Source of the DNA: Nocardioides limicola
Lineage (GTDB): Bacteria > Actinomycetota > Actinomycetes > Propionibacteriales > Nocardioidaceae
DNA length: 64,000 bases
Reading direction: 5' to 3'
Assembly (NCBI RefSeq): GCF_016827675.1
Contig: NZ_JAERJA010000012.1
Coordinates: forward strand, 1-64,000
Position 1 is the stretch's first letter. Every line of letters begins with the position of its first letter. Both the position numbers and the translations under genes were made by a program. Of the stretch, positions 30,722-38,508 are shown one piece after another. The notes under the pieces were generated by a model. It saw only the letters and a program-made list of their open reading frames with translations. It was not told the origin of the DNA and ran no database searches.

Positions 30722-31072
30722 TCAGAGGTCCAGCGCCACCCGGAGTGCCGTGTCGACCTCAGTCATCACGTAGCCGGGGAGTTCACCGATGAGCTCGGCA
30801 TGAGCCAGTTCGGACTTCGGCACGAGCACAGGTCGAGTGGCCACGATCGTGGAGTCCAACGGCAGTCCGGACACTGTGGCCGGCACGAACACGAAGCCGG
30901 GTAGGTGAGCCCGCGATGTCGATGATGTCAGTGGCAGCAGCACGGTGGTGAGCCAGCCGGATGCGTTGAACCCGTCGGACTGGATCACCAGCATCGGACG
31001 GCGCTTGGTGGGCACTCCGGCAGACGCATGGTCCTCAAGGTCAACCCAGAGGAGTTGCCCACGGCGCGTCAC
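30722..31072 (-). CDS. MazF/PemK-type toxin (probable mRNA endoribonuclease)
   Basis: The 116-residue protein has the PemK/MazF beta-barrel pattern: RGQLLWVDLEDH at the start, then TKRRPMLVIQSDGFN, LLPLTSSTS and a C-terminal VDTALRVAL helix. Such toxins cut mRNA and are held inactive by a short antitoxin encoded just upstream. Here the upstream sequence keeps only the last 26 codons of an antitoxin, ending in the usual overlap (GTGA). The toxin frame is intact. It may depend on another antitoxin or have lost activity. Confidence 0.8.
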   Translation of the reverse strand: MTRRGQLLWVDLEDHASAGVPTKRRPMLVIQSDGFNASGWLTTVLLPLTSSTSRAHLPGFVFVPATVSGLPLDSTIVATRPVLVPKSELAHAELIGELPGYVMTEVDTALRVALDL

Positions 31073-31149
31073 CAGTCAGCCTCAGGCAGGGAGCGGCGCG
31101 AGGTCGTGGAGACATCTCGTGCGAGTGCAGCCTCGTCATCGCTGGGGCT
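31069..31149 (-). pseudogene. C-terminal remnant of a MazE-like antitoxin
   Basis: Directly upstream of the toxin, an open stretch of 26 codons ends ...SRRSLPEADW with its TGA overlapping the toxin GTG. This is the typical C-terminal toxin-binding tail and junction of a MazE-type antitoxin. No ATG, GTG or TTG is present in the stretch, and it begins immediately after the TGA of the SDR gene, in the same frame. The DNA-binding N-terminus has therefore been lost at a deletion or rearrangement joint. Confidence 0.6.
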
Positions 31150-31908
31150 TCAGTCGCTGAAGATCGGCCCGCGGTGCAGCTGATGCTGGGCGGCCTGGGC
31201 CACCGGTCGGATCACGAGCTCGTCCACGTTCACATGCCGGGGGAGTGAGGCGACCCAGCGGATCGCCTCCGCGACGTCGGCGGCCACCAGGGGCGAGTCG
31301 ACGTCGGCGTAGACCGCCTCCGCTCTGGCACGATCGCCCCCGAAGCGGACCAGTGAGAACTCCTCGGTGTGCACCATCCCTGGGGCGATCTCGGTGACCC
31401 GGATCGGTTCGCCGTTGAGTTCGAGTCTGAGGGTCTCGGTGAGCACGCGGGCGGCATGCTTGGCGGCGGTGTAGCCGCCGCCGCCCGGGTAGGCGACCCG
31501 GCCGGCGGTGGAGCCGACATTCACGATCAACCCGGTGCCCGAGGTGCGCAGTGCCGGCAGCAGTGCCTGGGTGACCCGCACCGTCCCCAGGACGTTCACG
31601 TCGTACATCGCCTGCCAGTCGGTGAGGTTGGCCTGCTCGACGGGGGTCGAGCCGAAGGCACCGCCGGCGTTGTTGACCAGGACGTCGAGCCGGGAGCCGA
31701 CGGCCTCGGCCAGGGACGCGACGTCGGCGGCCTCGGTGATGTCGCAGGCCACCGCCGCGCCGCCGATCTCCTCGGCGAGGGCGATGATCCGCTCGGTACG
31801 GCGGGCGGCGCAGATCACCGCGTACCCGTCGCGCGCCAGTGCCCGGGCGGTGGCGGCGCCGATCCCACTGCTGGCGCCGGTGACCACGGCGGTGCGAGGA
31901 GTCTTCAC
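31150..31908 (-). CDS. Short-chain dehydrogenase/reductase, serine-3-dehydrogenase-like
   Basis: The 252-residue classical SDR has the NAD(P) motif VVTGASSGIGAATARAL near residue 7, NNAGGA near residue 85 and the catalytic YTAAK near residue 150. The C-terminus PRHVNVDELVIRPVAQAA is typical of the YdfG-like group acting on hydroxy acids or small alcohols. GTG 31908 is preferred because the family starts there; ATG 31953 would add 15 residues. It is divergent from alkB and shares a 170-bp promoter region, so it may be co-regulated with alkane oxidation. Confidence 0.85.
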   Translation of the reverse strand: MKTPRTAVVTGASSGIGAATARALARDGYAVICAARRTERIIALAEEIGGAAVACDITEAADVASLAEAVGSRLDVLVNNAGGAFGSTPVEQANLTDWQAMYDVNVLGTVRVTQALLPALRTSGTGLIVNVGSTAGRVAYPGGGGYTAAKHAARVLTETLRLELNGEPIRVTEIAPGMVHTEEFSLVRFGGDRARAEAVYADVDSPLVAADVAEAIRWVASLPRHVNVDELVIRPVAQAAQHQLHRGPIFSD

Positions 31909-31936
31909 GGCTCCATCGTGCCAGTCCTCATCCGGA

Positions 31937-32006
31937 TTGACAGATGCGACCATGATGTCAAGTGCAGACTCAGTGCGAACTTTACATAGCACCGGGTCTT
32001 GTCAAG
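31937..32006. promoter_or_regulatory. Divergent SDR/alkB promoter region with TTGACA/TGTCAA repeats
   Basis: TTGACA (31937-31942) and TGTCAA (31956-31961) form an inverted repeat with 13 bases between them, and TGTCAAG recurs at 32000-32006. A wider inverted pair, CTTTACA (31980-31986) and TGTAAAG (32031-32037), flanks the alkB side. The area is a likely binding region for an alkane-responsive regulator, but I cannot assign a protein. Confidence 0.4.
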
Positions 32007-32078
32007 AAGGGTGTACATATGCAACGCTTCTGTAAAGCCGTACCCCCGCAGCACCTGTCAGAACCTGAGGAGCAGACG

Positions 32079-33503
32079 ATGACGACCCCCCTGGACCCCA
32101 CCGGCACAGTGGCCGTGGAGAGCACCGAGGACTGGCGTGACAAGAAGCGCTACCTGTGGCTGATGGGCCTGGTGGTCCCGTCGCTGGCCTTCATCGCGAT
32201 CGGTGGGCATCACTGGACCGGAGCCAGCATCTTCTTGTGGGCCGGGCCGCTGCTGGTCTTCGCGGTCATTCCGCTCCTCGACCTGATCGCCGGGCTGGAC
32301 GGCTCCAACCCTCCCGACGAGCTGATCGAGGAGCTCGAGAACGACCGGTACTACCGGTGGGTGATCTTCATGTACCTGCCGCTGCAGTACGTCGGGTTCG
32401 TGCTGGGCATCTATCTGATCGCCACCGCCGACTGGTCGGTGATCGACAAGGTCGCGCTGGCGCTCACCCTGGGGTGCATCGGCGGCATCGGCATCAACAC
32501 CGCCCACGAGTTGGGTCACAAGCGCGAGTCGGTGGAGCGCTGGCTCAGCAAGGTGGCGCTCGCGCAGAGCTTCTACGGGCACTTCTACATCGAGCACAAC
32601 CGGGGCCACCACGTCCGGGTCGCGACCCCCGAGGACCCGGCGTCGTCGCGGTTGGGCGAGACCTTCTACCGCTTCTGGCCGCGCACCGTGCTCGGCTCGC
32701 TGAAGTCCTCCTGGGAGGTCGAGGCCAAGCGGTACCGACGCAAGGACACGCATCCGTTCCACTTCGGCAACGACGTGCTGAACGCCTGGCTGATGAGCGT
32801 GGTGCTCTGGGGCGCGCTGGTGGCCTGGCTCGGCGTCGGCGTGCTGCCCTACCTGATCCTCCAAGCGGTCGTCGGCTTCACGCTGCTGGAGATCGTCAAC
32901 TACCTCGAGCACTACGGGATGCTGCGCCAGAAGGTCGGCGCCGAGGGGCGGCAGCGCTACGAGCGCGTGGCGCCGCGGCACTCCTGGAACAGCAACAACA
33001 TCGTCACCAACGTGTTCCTCTACCACCTGCAGAGGCACAGCGACCACCACGCCAACCCGACCCGGCGCTACCAGACCCTGCGTGACTACGAGGAGTCGCC
33101 GGTGCTGCCCACCGGGTACGCCGGGTCGATCCTGCTGGCGCTGGTCCCGCCCCTGTGGCGCAAGGTGATGGACCCCAAGGTGGTCGCCCACTTCGACGGT
33201 GACATCCGGCTGGCCAACGTGCAGCCGGGCAAGCTGGAGAAGCTGCTGAAGAAGTACCCCGCCCCCGTCGAGGAGGTCGTGGAGCAGCCGTTGGTCGACG
33301 CCACCCGGCACGAGTTCGACGACGAGGTGCTCGCCGCCCGCTGCCCGGGCTGCGGCTACACCTACGACGTACGCTCCGGCGACGAGGCCGAGGGCTTCGC
33401 AGCGGGCACCGCCTGGCGCGAGATCCCCGACGACTGGTGCTGCCCCGACTGCGGTGTCCGCGAGAAGGTCGACTTCGTGCCGCTCTCCGACGCGGTCGCC
33501 TGA
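32079..33503 (+). CDS. alkB: Alkane 1-monooxygenase fused to rubredoxin
   Basis: The 474-residue protein hydroxylates terminal carbons of alkanes. The N-terminal part has six hydrophobic segments and the di-iron histidine boxes HELGHK (143-148), EHNRGHH (172-178) and LQRHSDHH (around 311), plus NYLEHYG. A linker leads to a C-terminal rubredoxin domain with CPGC (Cys422/425) and CPDC (Cys455/458), which brings the electron carrier onto the same chain. Such fusions are known in actinobacteria. ATG 32079 follows GAGGAG; in-frame codons upstream lie in the promoter. Confidence 0.95.
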   Translation: MTTPLDPTGTVAVESTEDWRDKKRYLWLMGLVVPSLAFIAIGGHHWTGASIFLWAGPLLVFAVIPLLDLIAGLDGSNPPDELIEELENDRYYRWVIFMYLPLQYVGFVLGIYLIATADWSVIDKVALALTLGCIGGIGINTAHELGHKRESVERWLSKVALAQSFYGHFYIEHNRGHHVRVATPEDPASSRLGETFYRFWPRTVLGSLKSSWEVEAKRYRRKDTHPFHFGNDVLNAWLMSVVLWGALVAWLGVGVLPYLILQAVVGFTLLEIVNYLEHYGMLRQKVGAEGRQRYERVAPRHSWNSNNIVTNVFLYHLQRHSDHHANPTRRYQTLRDYEESPVLPTGYAGSILLALVPPLWRKVMDPKVVAHFDGDIRLANVQPGKLEKLLKKYPAPVEEVVEQPLVDATRHEFDDEVLAARCPGCGYTYDVRSGDEAEGFAAGTAWREIPDDWCCPDCGVREKVDFVPLSDAVA

Positions 33504-33512
33504 GGGCCGGCT

Positions 33513-34085
33513 TCAGCGGGGGAGCAGGGCTGGGAGGAGCAGCCGACGGGCGAGGTCTCGAGAGGCCTGCCTGTCGGTGCCCAGCCGATCGCTCGGCGTG
33601 AGCATCAGCGAGTGCACGAGCCGTACCGCGATCTCGGCGGCCTCGTCGAGGTGTCCGCTCGCGTCCAGCCCGGATCGCCGCAACTGATCGGCCAAGAAGT
33701 CCCGGGCCAGGGCGATCCCCACCGCTCCCTGGGTGGTGGCGATCGGCAGCACCGTCTCCGGCTCGGTCTCGAGCAGGCGCTGCAGGAGCCGGTCCTCACG
33801 GATCAGTTCGATGGTCTCGGCGAAGCCCTCGACCAGTCGCTCCCGCGGATCGGGGATCGCGGCCATCAGCGTCTCGAGTCGGGCCAGGCTGGTCGTCAAG
33901 TGTCGTTGCAGGACGGCGTCGACCAGGGCTGCCTTGTCGGGGAAGCGTCGATACAGGGTGGCGCGGCCGATCTCGGCGACCTGAGCGACCCGGCCCATCG
34001 ACGCCCGGCGCAGTCCGACCCGTTCGAACTCGGCCTCGGCGGCGGCGAGGATTCGCTCGACCACGACGTCGGATCCTGGGGCCAT
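33513..34085 (-). CDS. TetR-family regulator next to alkB
   Basis: The 190-residue protein has an N-terminal TetR helix-turn-helix (RRASMGRVAQVAEIGRATLYRRFPDK) and a helical ligand domain. It is convergent to alkB and divergent from the MpaB-like gene. A perfect inverted repeat of GTGAGACA lies in the latter promoter. TetR regulators are commonly encoded beside alkB-rubredoxin genes. Here the visible operator points first to control of itself and the MpaB-like gene, and a role at the alkB promoter is uncertain. Confidence 0.85.
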   Translation of the reverse strand: MAPGSDVVVERILAAAEAEFERVGLRRASMGRVAQVAEIGRATLYRRFPDKAALVDAVLQRHLTTSLARLETLMAAIPDPRERLVEGFAETIELIREDRLLQRLLETEPETVLPIATTQGAVGIALARDFLADQLRRSGLDASGHLDEAAEIAVRLVHSLMLTPSDRLGTDRQASRDLARRLLLPALLPR

Positions 34086-34140
34086 GACGTGATCCTAGGT
34101 TGCCCCTTGTCGTCCGGGCGGTCTCTGAGTACTGTCAGGC

Positions 34141-34169
34141 GTGAGACATTCAATCAGGAGTTGTCTCAC
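34141..34169. promoter_or_regulatory. TetR operator between the TetR and MpaB-like genes
   Basis: GTGAGACA (34141-34148) and TGTCTCAC (34162-34169) are a perfect 8-bp inverted repeat with a 13-bp spacer. The right arm is directly followed by the AGGAGG ribosome binding site of the gene at 34182, so a bound repressor would block transcription initiation there. Confidence 0.75.
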
Positions 34170-34181
34170 TAGGAGGTCGGC

Positions 34182-35075
34182 ATGGCGTTCGGTCCAGGCT
34201 CGCTGCTGTACGAGTCCTACGGCGATCGGGTGGGCTACCTGTGTGCCCCGGCCACGGGCCTGCTCCAGTTGATGTACCCACCGCTGGGACGGGGAGTCGA
34301 GCAGCATTCGGAGTTCTACGACGAACCCTTCGAGCGGCTCCTCCGCTCGGTGCCCCAGATCGTTGGGATCATCTTCGACGGGGACAGGTCGCTCGGGCAG
34401 GCGCACCGGGTGCGTGACTTCCACGCCGACATCAAGGGGACCATGGCCGATGGCAGTCGCTACCACGCGCTTGACCCGGAGACGTTCTTCTGGGCGCACG
34501 CCACCTTCATCGACGTGATCTTCCGGGTCGACGACCTCTTCCACAAGAAGCCGCTCGATCCCGACCAGCGCGCCGCCTACTATGCCGAGTGCGTCGAGTG
34601 GTGGCGGATGTACGGGATGACGATGCGGGTCGTGCCGCCGACCTATCCGGAGTTCCTCGCCTACTGGCAGCACCAGGTCGACGAGGTGCTCGAGCTCACT
34701 CCGGCCGCAGCGCGGTTCGTCGAGTTCCTCCACCATCCGTGGGAGATGGAGCAACCCTGGCTGCCCCGACCGGCCTGGCGGGTGCTCAGCCGGATCGGCG
34801 GGATCCCCGCCCGCGATATGGCTGTCGGCGCCATGCCCGAGCGAGTGCGCGAACTCTGCGGCTTCTCCTGGACATCGGCCCAGCAGCTCGCCTTCGACGG
34901 GTTCCGCAGGGTCGTGGCGCACACCTGGCCGCTGGTTCCCGAGTCGCTCCGGCTCGGGCCCCGCCCCCGCGCCGCCTATCGGCGTCAAGGTCGCCTTGGG
35001 CTGGACGCGGCGCTGGCCAGGGTGGCATCCGGGACCGGGTACGTCGATCCTCAGGAGCCGAGTCGAACCAGATGA
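34182..35075 (+). CDS. MpaB-family (DUF2236) oxygenase
   Basis: The 297-residue protein has the DUF2236 pattern: SLLYESYGDRVGYL near the N-terminus, HRVRDFHADIKGTMADGSRYHALDPETFFWAHATFIDV in the middle and MTMRVVPPTYPEFLAYW after it. The family includes heme oxygenases such as latex-clearing protein, with the conserved R-DFH-I-G and WAHATF residues around the heme. The specific substrate here is not predictable. It follows a TetR operator and AGGAGG, and overlaps the convergent AraC gene by 25 bp. Confidence 0.85.
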   Translation: MAFGPGSLLYESYGDRVGYLCAPATGLLQLMYPPLGRGVEQHSEFYDEPFERLLRSVPQIVGIIFDGDRSLGQAHRVRDFHADIKGTMADGSRYHALDPETFFWAHATFIDVIFRVDDLFHKKPLDPDQRAAYYAECVEWWRMYGMTMRVVPPTYPEFLAYWQHQVDEVLELTPAAARFVEFLHHPWEMEQPWLPRPAWRVLSRIGGIPARDMAVGAMPERVRELCGFSWTSAQQLAFDGFRRVVAHTWPLVPESLRLGPRPRAAYRRQGRLGLDAALARVASGTGYVDPQEPSRTR

Positions 35076-36082
35076 GGGTGCTCGCGGGCGAACCGTGCCG
35101 GCGGCATCCCTCGCCACTGCCGGAACGCGTGCGTGAACGCCGAGGCCGTGGAGTAGCCGAGCCGGTGCGCCACCTCCTCGACGGTGAGCCCGCCGCGGAG
35201 CAGCTCCTCGGCGAGCATCCCGTTGACCTCTGCGGTCAGTTCCCGGTACGACGTGGCCTCCTCGGCCAGTCGCCGGCGCAGACTCCGCACGCTCAGGTTC
35301 AGGGCCACGGCCACCTGCTCCTGACGGATCTCGCCGTGGTGGCGGGCAAGCAGGTCACGGACCCGACCCGCGGTGCCGGTGCGAGCGAGACGGCGTTGCA
35401 GCAACTCCGCGCACTGCTGCTCACACAGTGCTGCGGTGGTCGGATGCGCCTGCGGCAGGGGCAGATCGAGGAGCTGCTCTGCCAAGCCGATCCGACACAC
35501 GTCGGCGCCGAATGTGGGCTCGTTGCCGGTGATCTCGCGGTACCGCGCCCGGTAGCTCGGCGGCCGTCCCGGCAGTTCGAATCGCACCGCCTCCACCGGG
35601 CCGCCCAGCAGGTCGTGCTGCACGGTCGCCACCGCGGCCACATCGCGGTCCCGGTGCAACTGGCGGATCTCCGGTGGCAGTCCGCGGTCGTCGAAGACGA
35701 GATCCACCGAGCCGACGTGCTGCTCCAGCGACAGCTCTGCGAACGAGTACGTGAGATGGAACTGGCGCAGCACCGCGGCCACCGCGTCACGGACCGTGGC
35801 GCTGCTCAGCACCATCAATCCCCAGATCCCGTAGGAGCTGAGGTGATAGCGGGTGCCGGCGACCAGTCCGAAGTCCGAATCAGGGCCGACCTCGCGGCTG
35901 ATGTTGCGCCAGAGCCGGATCTCCTGTCGACCGGTGATCTCGGTGTCGGGCGCCCGCAGCCGCCCTGCGTCGATCCCGGTCTCCCGGAGCACTGCGCCCT
36001 CCCGGACGCCGTACTCGAGCGCCAGGTCGGTGAGGATCACCGCACTCGTGGCGGGGTGGGCGACGTCCCAGCGTGCGTGCAT
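35051..36082 (-). CDS. AraC-family regulator with arabinose-binding-like domain (OruR/ArgR type)
   Basis: The 343-residue protein has an N-terminal ligand domain (residues ~10-220, with SYGIWGLMVLSSATVRDAV) and a C-terminal double helix-turn-helix (LNLSVRSLRRRLAEE, then EEVAHRLGYSTASAFTHAFRQWRGMPPARF). ATG 36082 fits the domain start; the longer frame upstream has no similarity. It is divergent from the esterase-ALDH-BVMO-GMC operon starting at 36214 and is the best candidate for its activator, with an alcohol, ketone or fatty compound as inducer. Confidence 0.85.
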   Translation of the reverse strand: MHARWDVAHPATSAVILTDLALEYGVREGAVLRETGIDAGRLRAPDTEITGRQEIRLWRNISREVGPDSDFGLVAGTRYHLSSYGIWGLMVLSSATVRDAVAAVLRQFHLTYSFAELSLEQHVGSVDLVFDDRGLPPEIRQLHRDRDVAAVATVQHDLLGGPVEAVRFELPGRPPSYRARYREITGNEPTFGADVCRIGLAEQLLDLPLPQAHPTTAALCEQQCAELLQRRLARTGTAGRVRDLLARHHGEIRQEQVAVALNLSVRSLRRRLAEEATSYRELTAEVNGMLAEELLRGGLTVEEVAHRLGYSTASAFTHAFRQWRGMPPARFAREHPHLVRLGS

Positions 36083-36213
36083 ACGATGATGCTCACCCCG
36101 TGTGGCCGAAATTCGCAAGTCTTGGGCCGCATTTCGTTCGAACCATCCCTGCCGTGACGGTCCATGATGGAGGCCGGGGGCCAGGTGACCAGCAGCGAAC
36201 GCGGAGGAGTGAC

Positions 36214-37041
36214 ATGAGGCCGACACCCGTCGCCGTCTCCTCTGAACGACGTGGTGCGGGCACGCCGGTCGTGCTGGTGCACGGTCTGGGCAGCCGCTGG
36301 CAGGTGTGGTCGCCGATCCTGGACCGGATCGCCGACGCCGGACTCCAGGTGATCGCGGTGGATCTCCCCGGCTTCGGAGGCACCGCGCCCGTCGACGGGG
36401 TGACCCCGGGGCCGCCGGGCTATGTGGCCTGGCTGCAGGAGTGGCTGGCCGCCGAGGGCATCGAGCGGCCCCATCTGGTCGGCAACTCGATGGGCGGCGG
36501 CATCGCCCTCGAACTCGGCCGAGCCGGGGTCGCCGCGAGCGTCACCGCCTTCTCGCCGATCGGGTTCTGGCAGCGCCCCGGGCTCTGGTGGACCCAGGCA
36601 CTGCTCACCACCCTGCGTGCTGCCGGCGCCGTCGCCGGCCCGCCGTTCTCCGCGGCGCTCGGCACCCGCCTCGGTCGCGCCGTGCTGCTGGGGCCCCTCT
36701 TCGGACGCCCCACCCGGGTGGACCCCGCCGAGGCACGGGCCGACCTGGCCGCGCTGGTCGCCGCCCCGGCCTTCCCGCAGGCCCGGAACAACTTCGCCGA
36801 CTACCACCTGAGCGCCGCCGACGCCCCCGGCGCGCTGGCCGCGATCCCGGTGACCGTCGCCTGGGGGACCCGTGACGTCGTACTCACCCACCGGACCCAG
36901 AGCCGACGCGCCCGTGCCGCGTTGCCCACCGCACGGCACATCGACCTGGCCGGTTGCGGCCATCTGCCCTTCAACGACGACCCGGACCTGTGCGCCCGCG
37001 TCGTCCTCGACACCGTGAACGAGGAGTGCCCATGGAGCTGA
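36214..37041 (+). CDS. Alpha/beta hydrolase (probable esterase)
   Basis: The 275-residue hydrolase has the oxyanion HGLGS near residue 23, the nucleophile in VGNSMGGG (Ser near residue 92), an acid in TVAWGTRDVV and the catalytic His in AGCGHLPFNDD. It starts the catabolic operon, with GGAGG before the ATG, and its end overlaps the aldehyde dehydrogenase start by 10 bp. Placed with a Baeyer-Villiger-type monooxygenase, it plausibly cleaves the ester that enzyme forms. This role is inferred from the neighbours. Confidence 0.85.
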   Translation: MRPTPVAVSSERRGAGTPVVLVHGLGSRWQVWSPILDRIADAGLQVIAVDLPGFGGTAPVDGVTPGPPGYVAWLQEWLAAEGIERPHLVGNSMGGGIALELGRAGVAASVTAFSPIGFWQRPGLWWTQALLTTLRAAGAVAGPPFSAALGTRLGRAVLLGPLFGRPTRVDPAEARADLAALVAAPAFPQARNNFADYHLSAADAPGALAAIPVTVAWGTRDVVLTHRTQSRRARAALPTARHIDLAGCGHLPFNDDPDLCARVVLDTVNEECPWS

Positions 37042-38498
37042 TCAGCCGCAACCCGGCCACCGACGAGGTGGTCGACACCTTCGACGTGCACACCCCCGAA
37101 CAGGTCCAGGGCATCGTCGCCAGGGCCCGTGGGGCCTCCCACTGGTGGCAGGCACAGGGCTTCGACGGCCGCCGCCGGGCGCTGCGCAACTGGCGGCGCT
37201 ACATCGCCCGGCACCGCCACGAACTGATCGAGTTGGTGCACGCCGAGAACGGCAAGCCCCGGGTGGACGCAGCACTGGAGCTGCTGCTCAGCCTGGAGCA
37301 CATCGACTGGACCGCCAAGCACGCCGGCAAGGTGCTCGCGCCGCAGCGTCGCCGCCCCGGACTGCTGCTGGCCAACTTCGCGGCCCGGGTCGAGCAGGTC
37401 CCCTTCGGTGTGGTCGGCGTGATCGGCCCCTGGAACTACCCGGTGTTCACGCCGAACGGCTCCATCGCCACCGCGCTGGCCGCCGGCAACACCGTGGTGT
37501 TCAAGCCGAGCGAGTTCACGCCGGCGGTGGGGAAGTGGTACGTCGACGCGTTCGAGGCCGCCAACCCGCAGGTGCCACACGGGGTGCTGTCGGTGGTGAT
37601 CGGCTTCGGAGAGACCGGCGCCGCGCTGTGCCGCGCCGGCGTCGACAAGCTCGCCTTCACCGGATCCGCGCCCACCGGTCGCAAGGTGATGGCGGCCTGT
37701 GCGGAGTCACTGACCCCGGTAGTGATGGAGCTCGGCGGCAAGGACGCCGCCATCGTCGCCTCCGACGCCGACCTGCGCGCGGCCGCCGACGCGATCGCGT
37801 TCGGGGCGATGGGCAACAGTGGCCAGACCTGTGTCGGCATCGAGCGGGTCTACGTCGAGCGTCCCGTCCGCGACCAGTTCCTGCGCCACCTCACCCAGGC
37901 GCTGGTCGGGGTCGAGCCGGGCAGTGGCAAGGACGCCTCCTACGGGCCGATGACGATGCCCAGCCAGATCGAGGTGGTACGCCGGCACGTCACCGACGCG
38001 CTCGCCGGGGGCGGCACCGCGGTGGTCGGCGGCCTCGACAGCATCGGCGACCGGTACATCCACCCGGTGGTGATCCTGGATCCGCCGCACAGCTCCACCG
38101 CGATCCAGGAGGAGACCTTCGGGCCGACCCTGACGGTGACCACCGTCGACTCGCTGTCGGAGGCCGTGAAGCTGGCCAACGACGTCCCCTTCGGCCTGGC
38201 GGGCTCGGTCTTCTCCACCGAGCAGGCCGACTGGATCGTCGAGCGGCTGGACACCAGCCAGATCTCGGTCAACTCGGTGCTCGGCTTCGCCGGGATGGCC
38301 GACCTGCCGCTGGGTGGACGCGGCGAGAGCGGCTTCGGACGGATCCACGGCCCCGAGGGGTTGCGGGAGTTCAGTCGCACCCGGGCGGTGGCCACCCAAC
38401 GGCGGCCGATCCCCGGGGTGAACCTGCTCAGCTTCTCCCGGGCCCGGTGGCTGAACCGCTTCGCGCCGCACCTGATCCGCATCCTCTACGGACGCTGA
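37032..38498 (+). CDS. NAD(P)-dependent aldehyde dehydrogenase
   Basis: The 488-residue enzyme has the ALDH signatures: PWNYPVFTPNGSIATALAAGNTVVFKPSE for cofactor binding, the general base Glu in VMELGGKDAAIV, the catalytic Cys in GNSGQTCVGIERVYVE near residue 270, and EETFGPTLTV. It oxidises aldehydes to acids. ATG 37032 is inside the end of the hydrolase gene (10-bp overlap), showing coupling. In this operon it would oxidise the aldehydes arising from alcohols released by ester cleavage or from AlkB products. Confidence 0.92.
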   Translation: MELISRNPATDEVVDTFDVHTPEQVQGIVARARGASHWWQAQGFDGRRRALRNWRRYIARHRHELIELVHAENGKPRVDAALELLLSLEHIDWTAKHAGKVLAPQRRRPGLLLANFAARVEQVPFGVVGVIGPWNYPVFTPNGSIATALAAGNTVVFKPSEFTPAVGKWYVDAFEAANPQVPHGVLSVVIGFGETGAALCRAGVDKLAFTGSAPTGRKVMAACAESLTPVVMELGGKDAAIVASDADLRAAADAIAFGAMGNSGQTCVGIERVYVERPVRDQFLRHLTQALVGVEPGSGKDASYGPMTMPSQIEVVRRHVTDALAGGGTAVVGGLDSIGDRYIHPVVILDPPHSSTAIQEETFGPTLTVTTVDSLSEAVKLANDVPFGLAGSVFSTEQADWIVERLDTSQISVNSVLGFAGMADLPLGGRGESGFGRIHGPEGLREFSRTRAVATQRRPIPGVNLLSFSRARWLNRFAPHLIRILYGR

Positions 38499-38508
38499 AG
38501 GAGAACCC

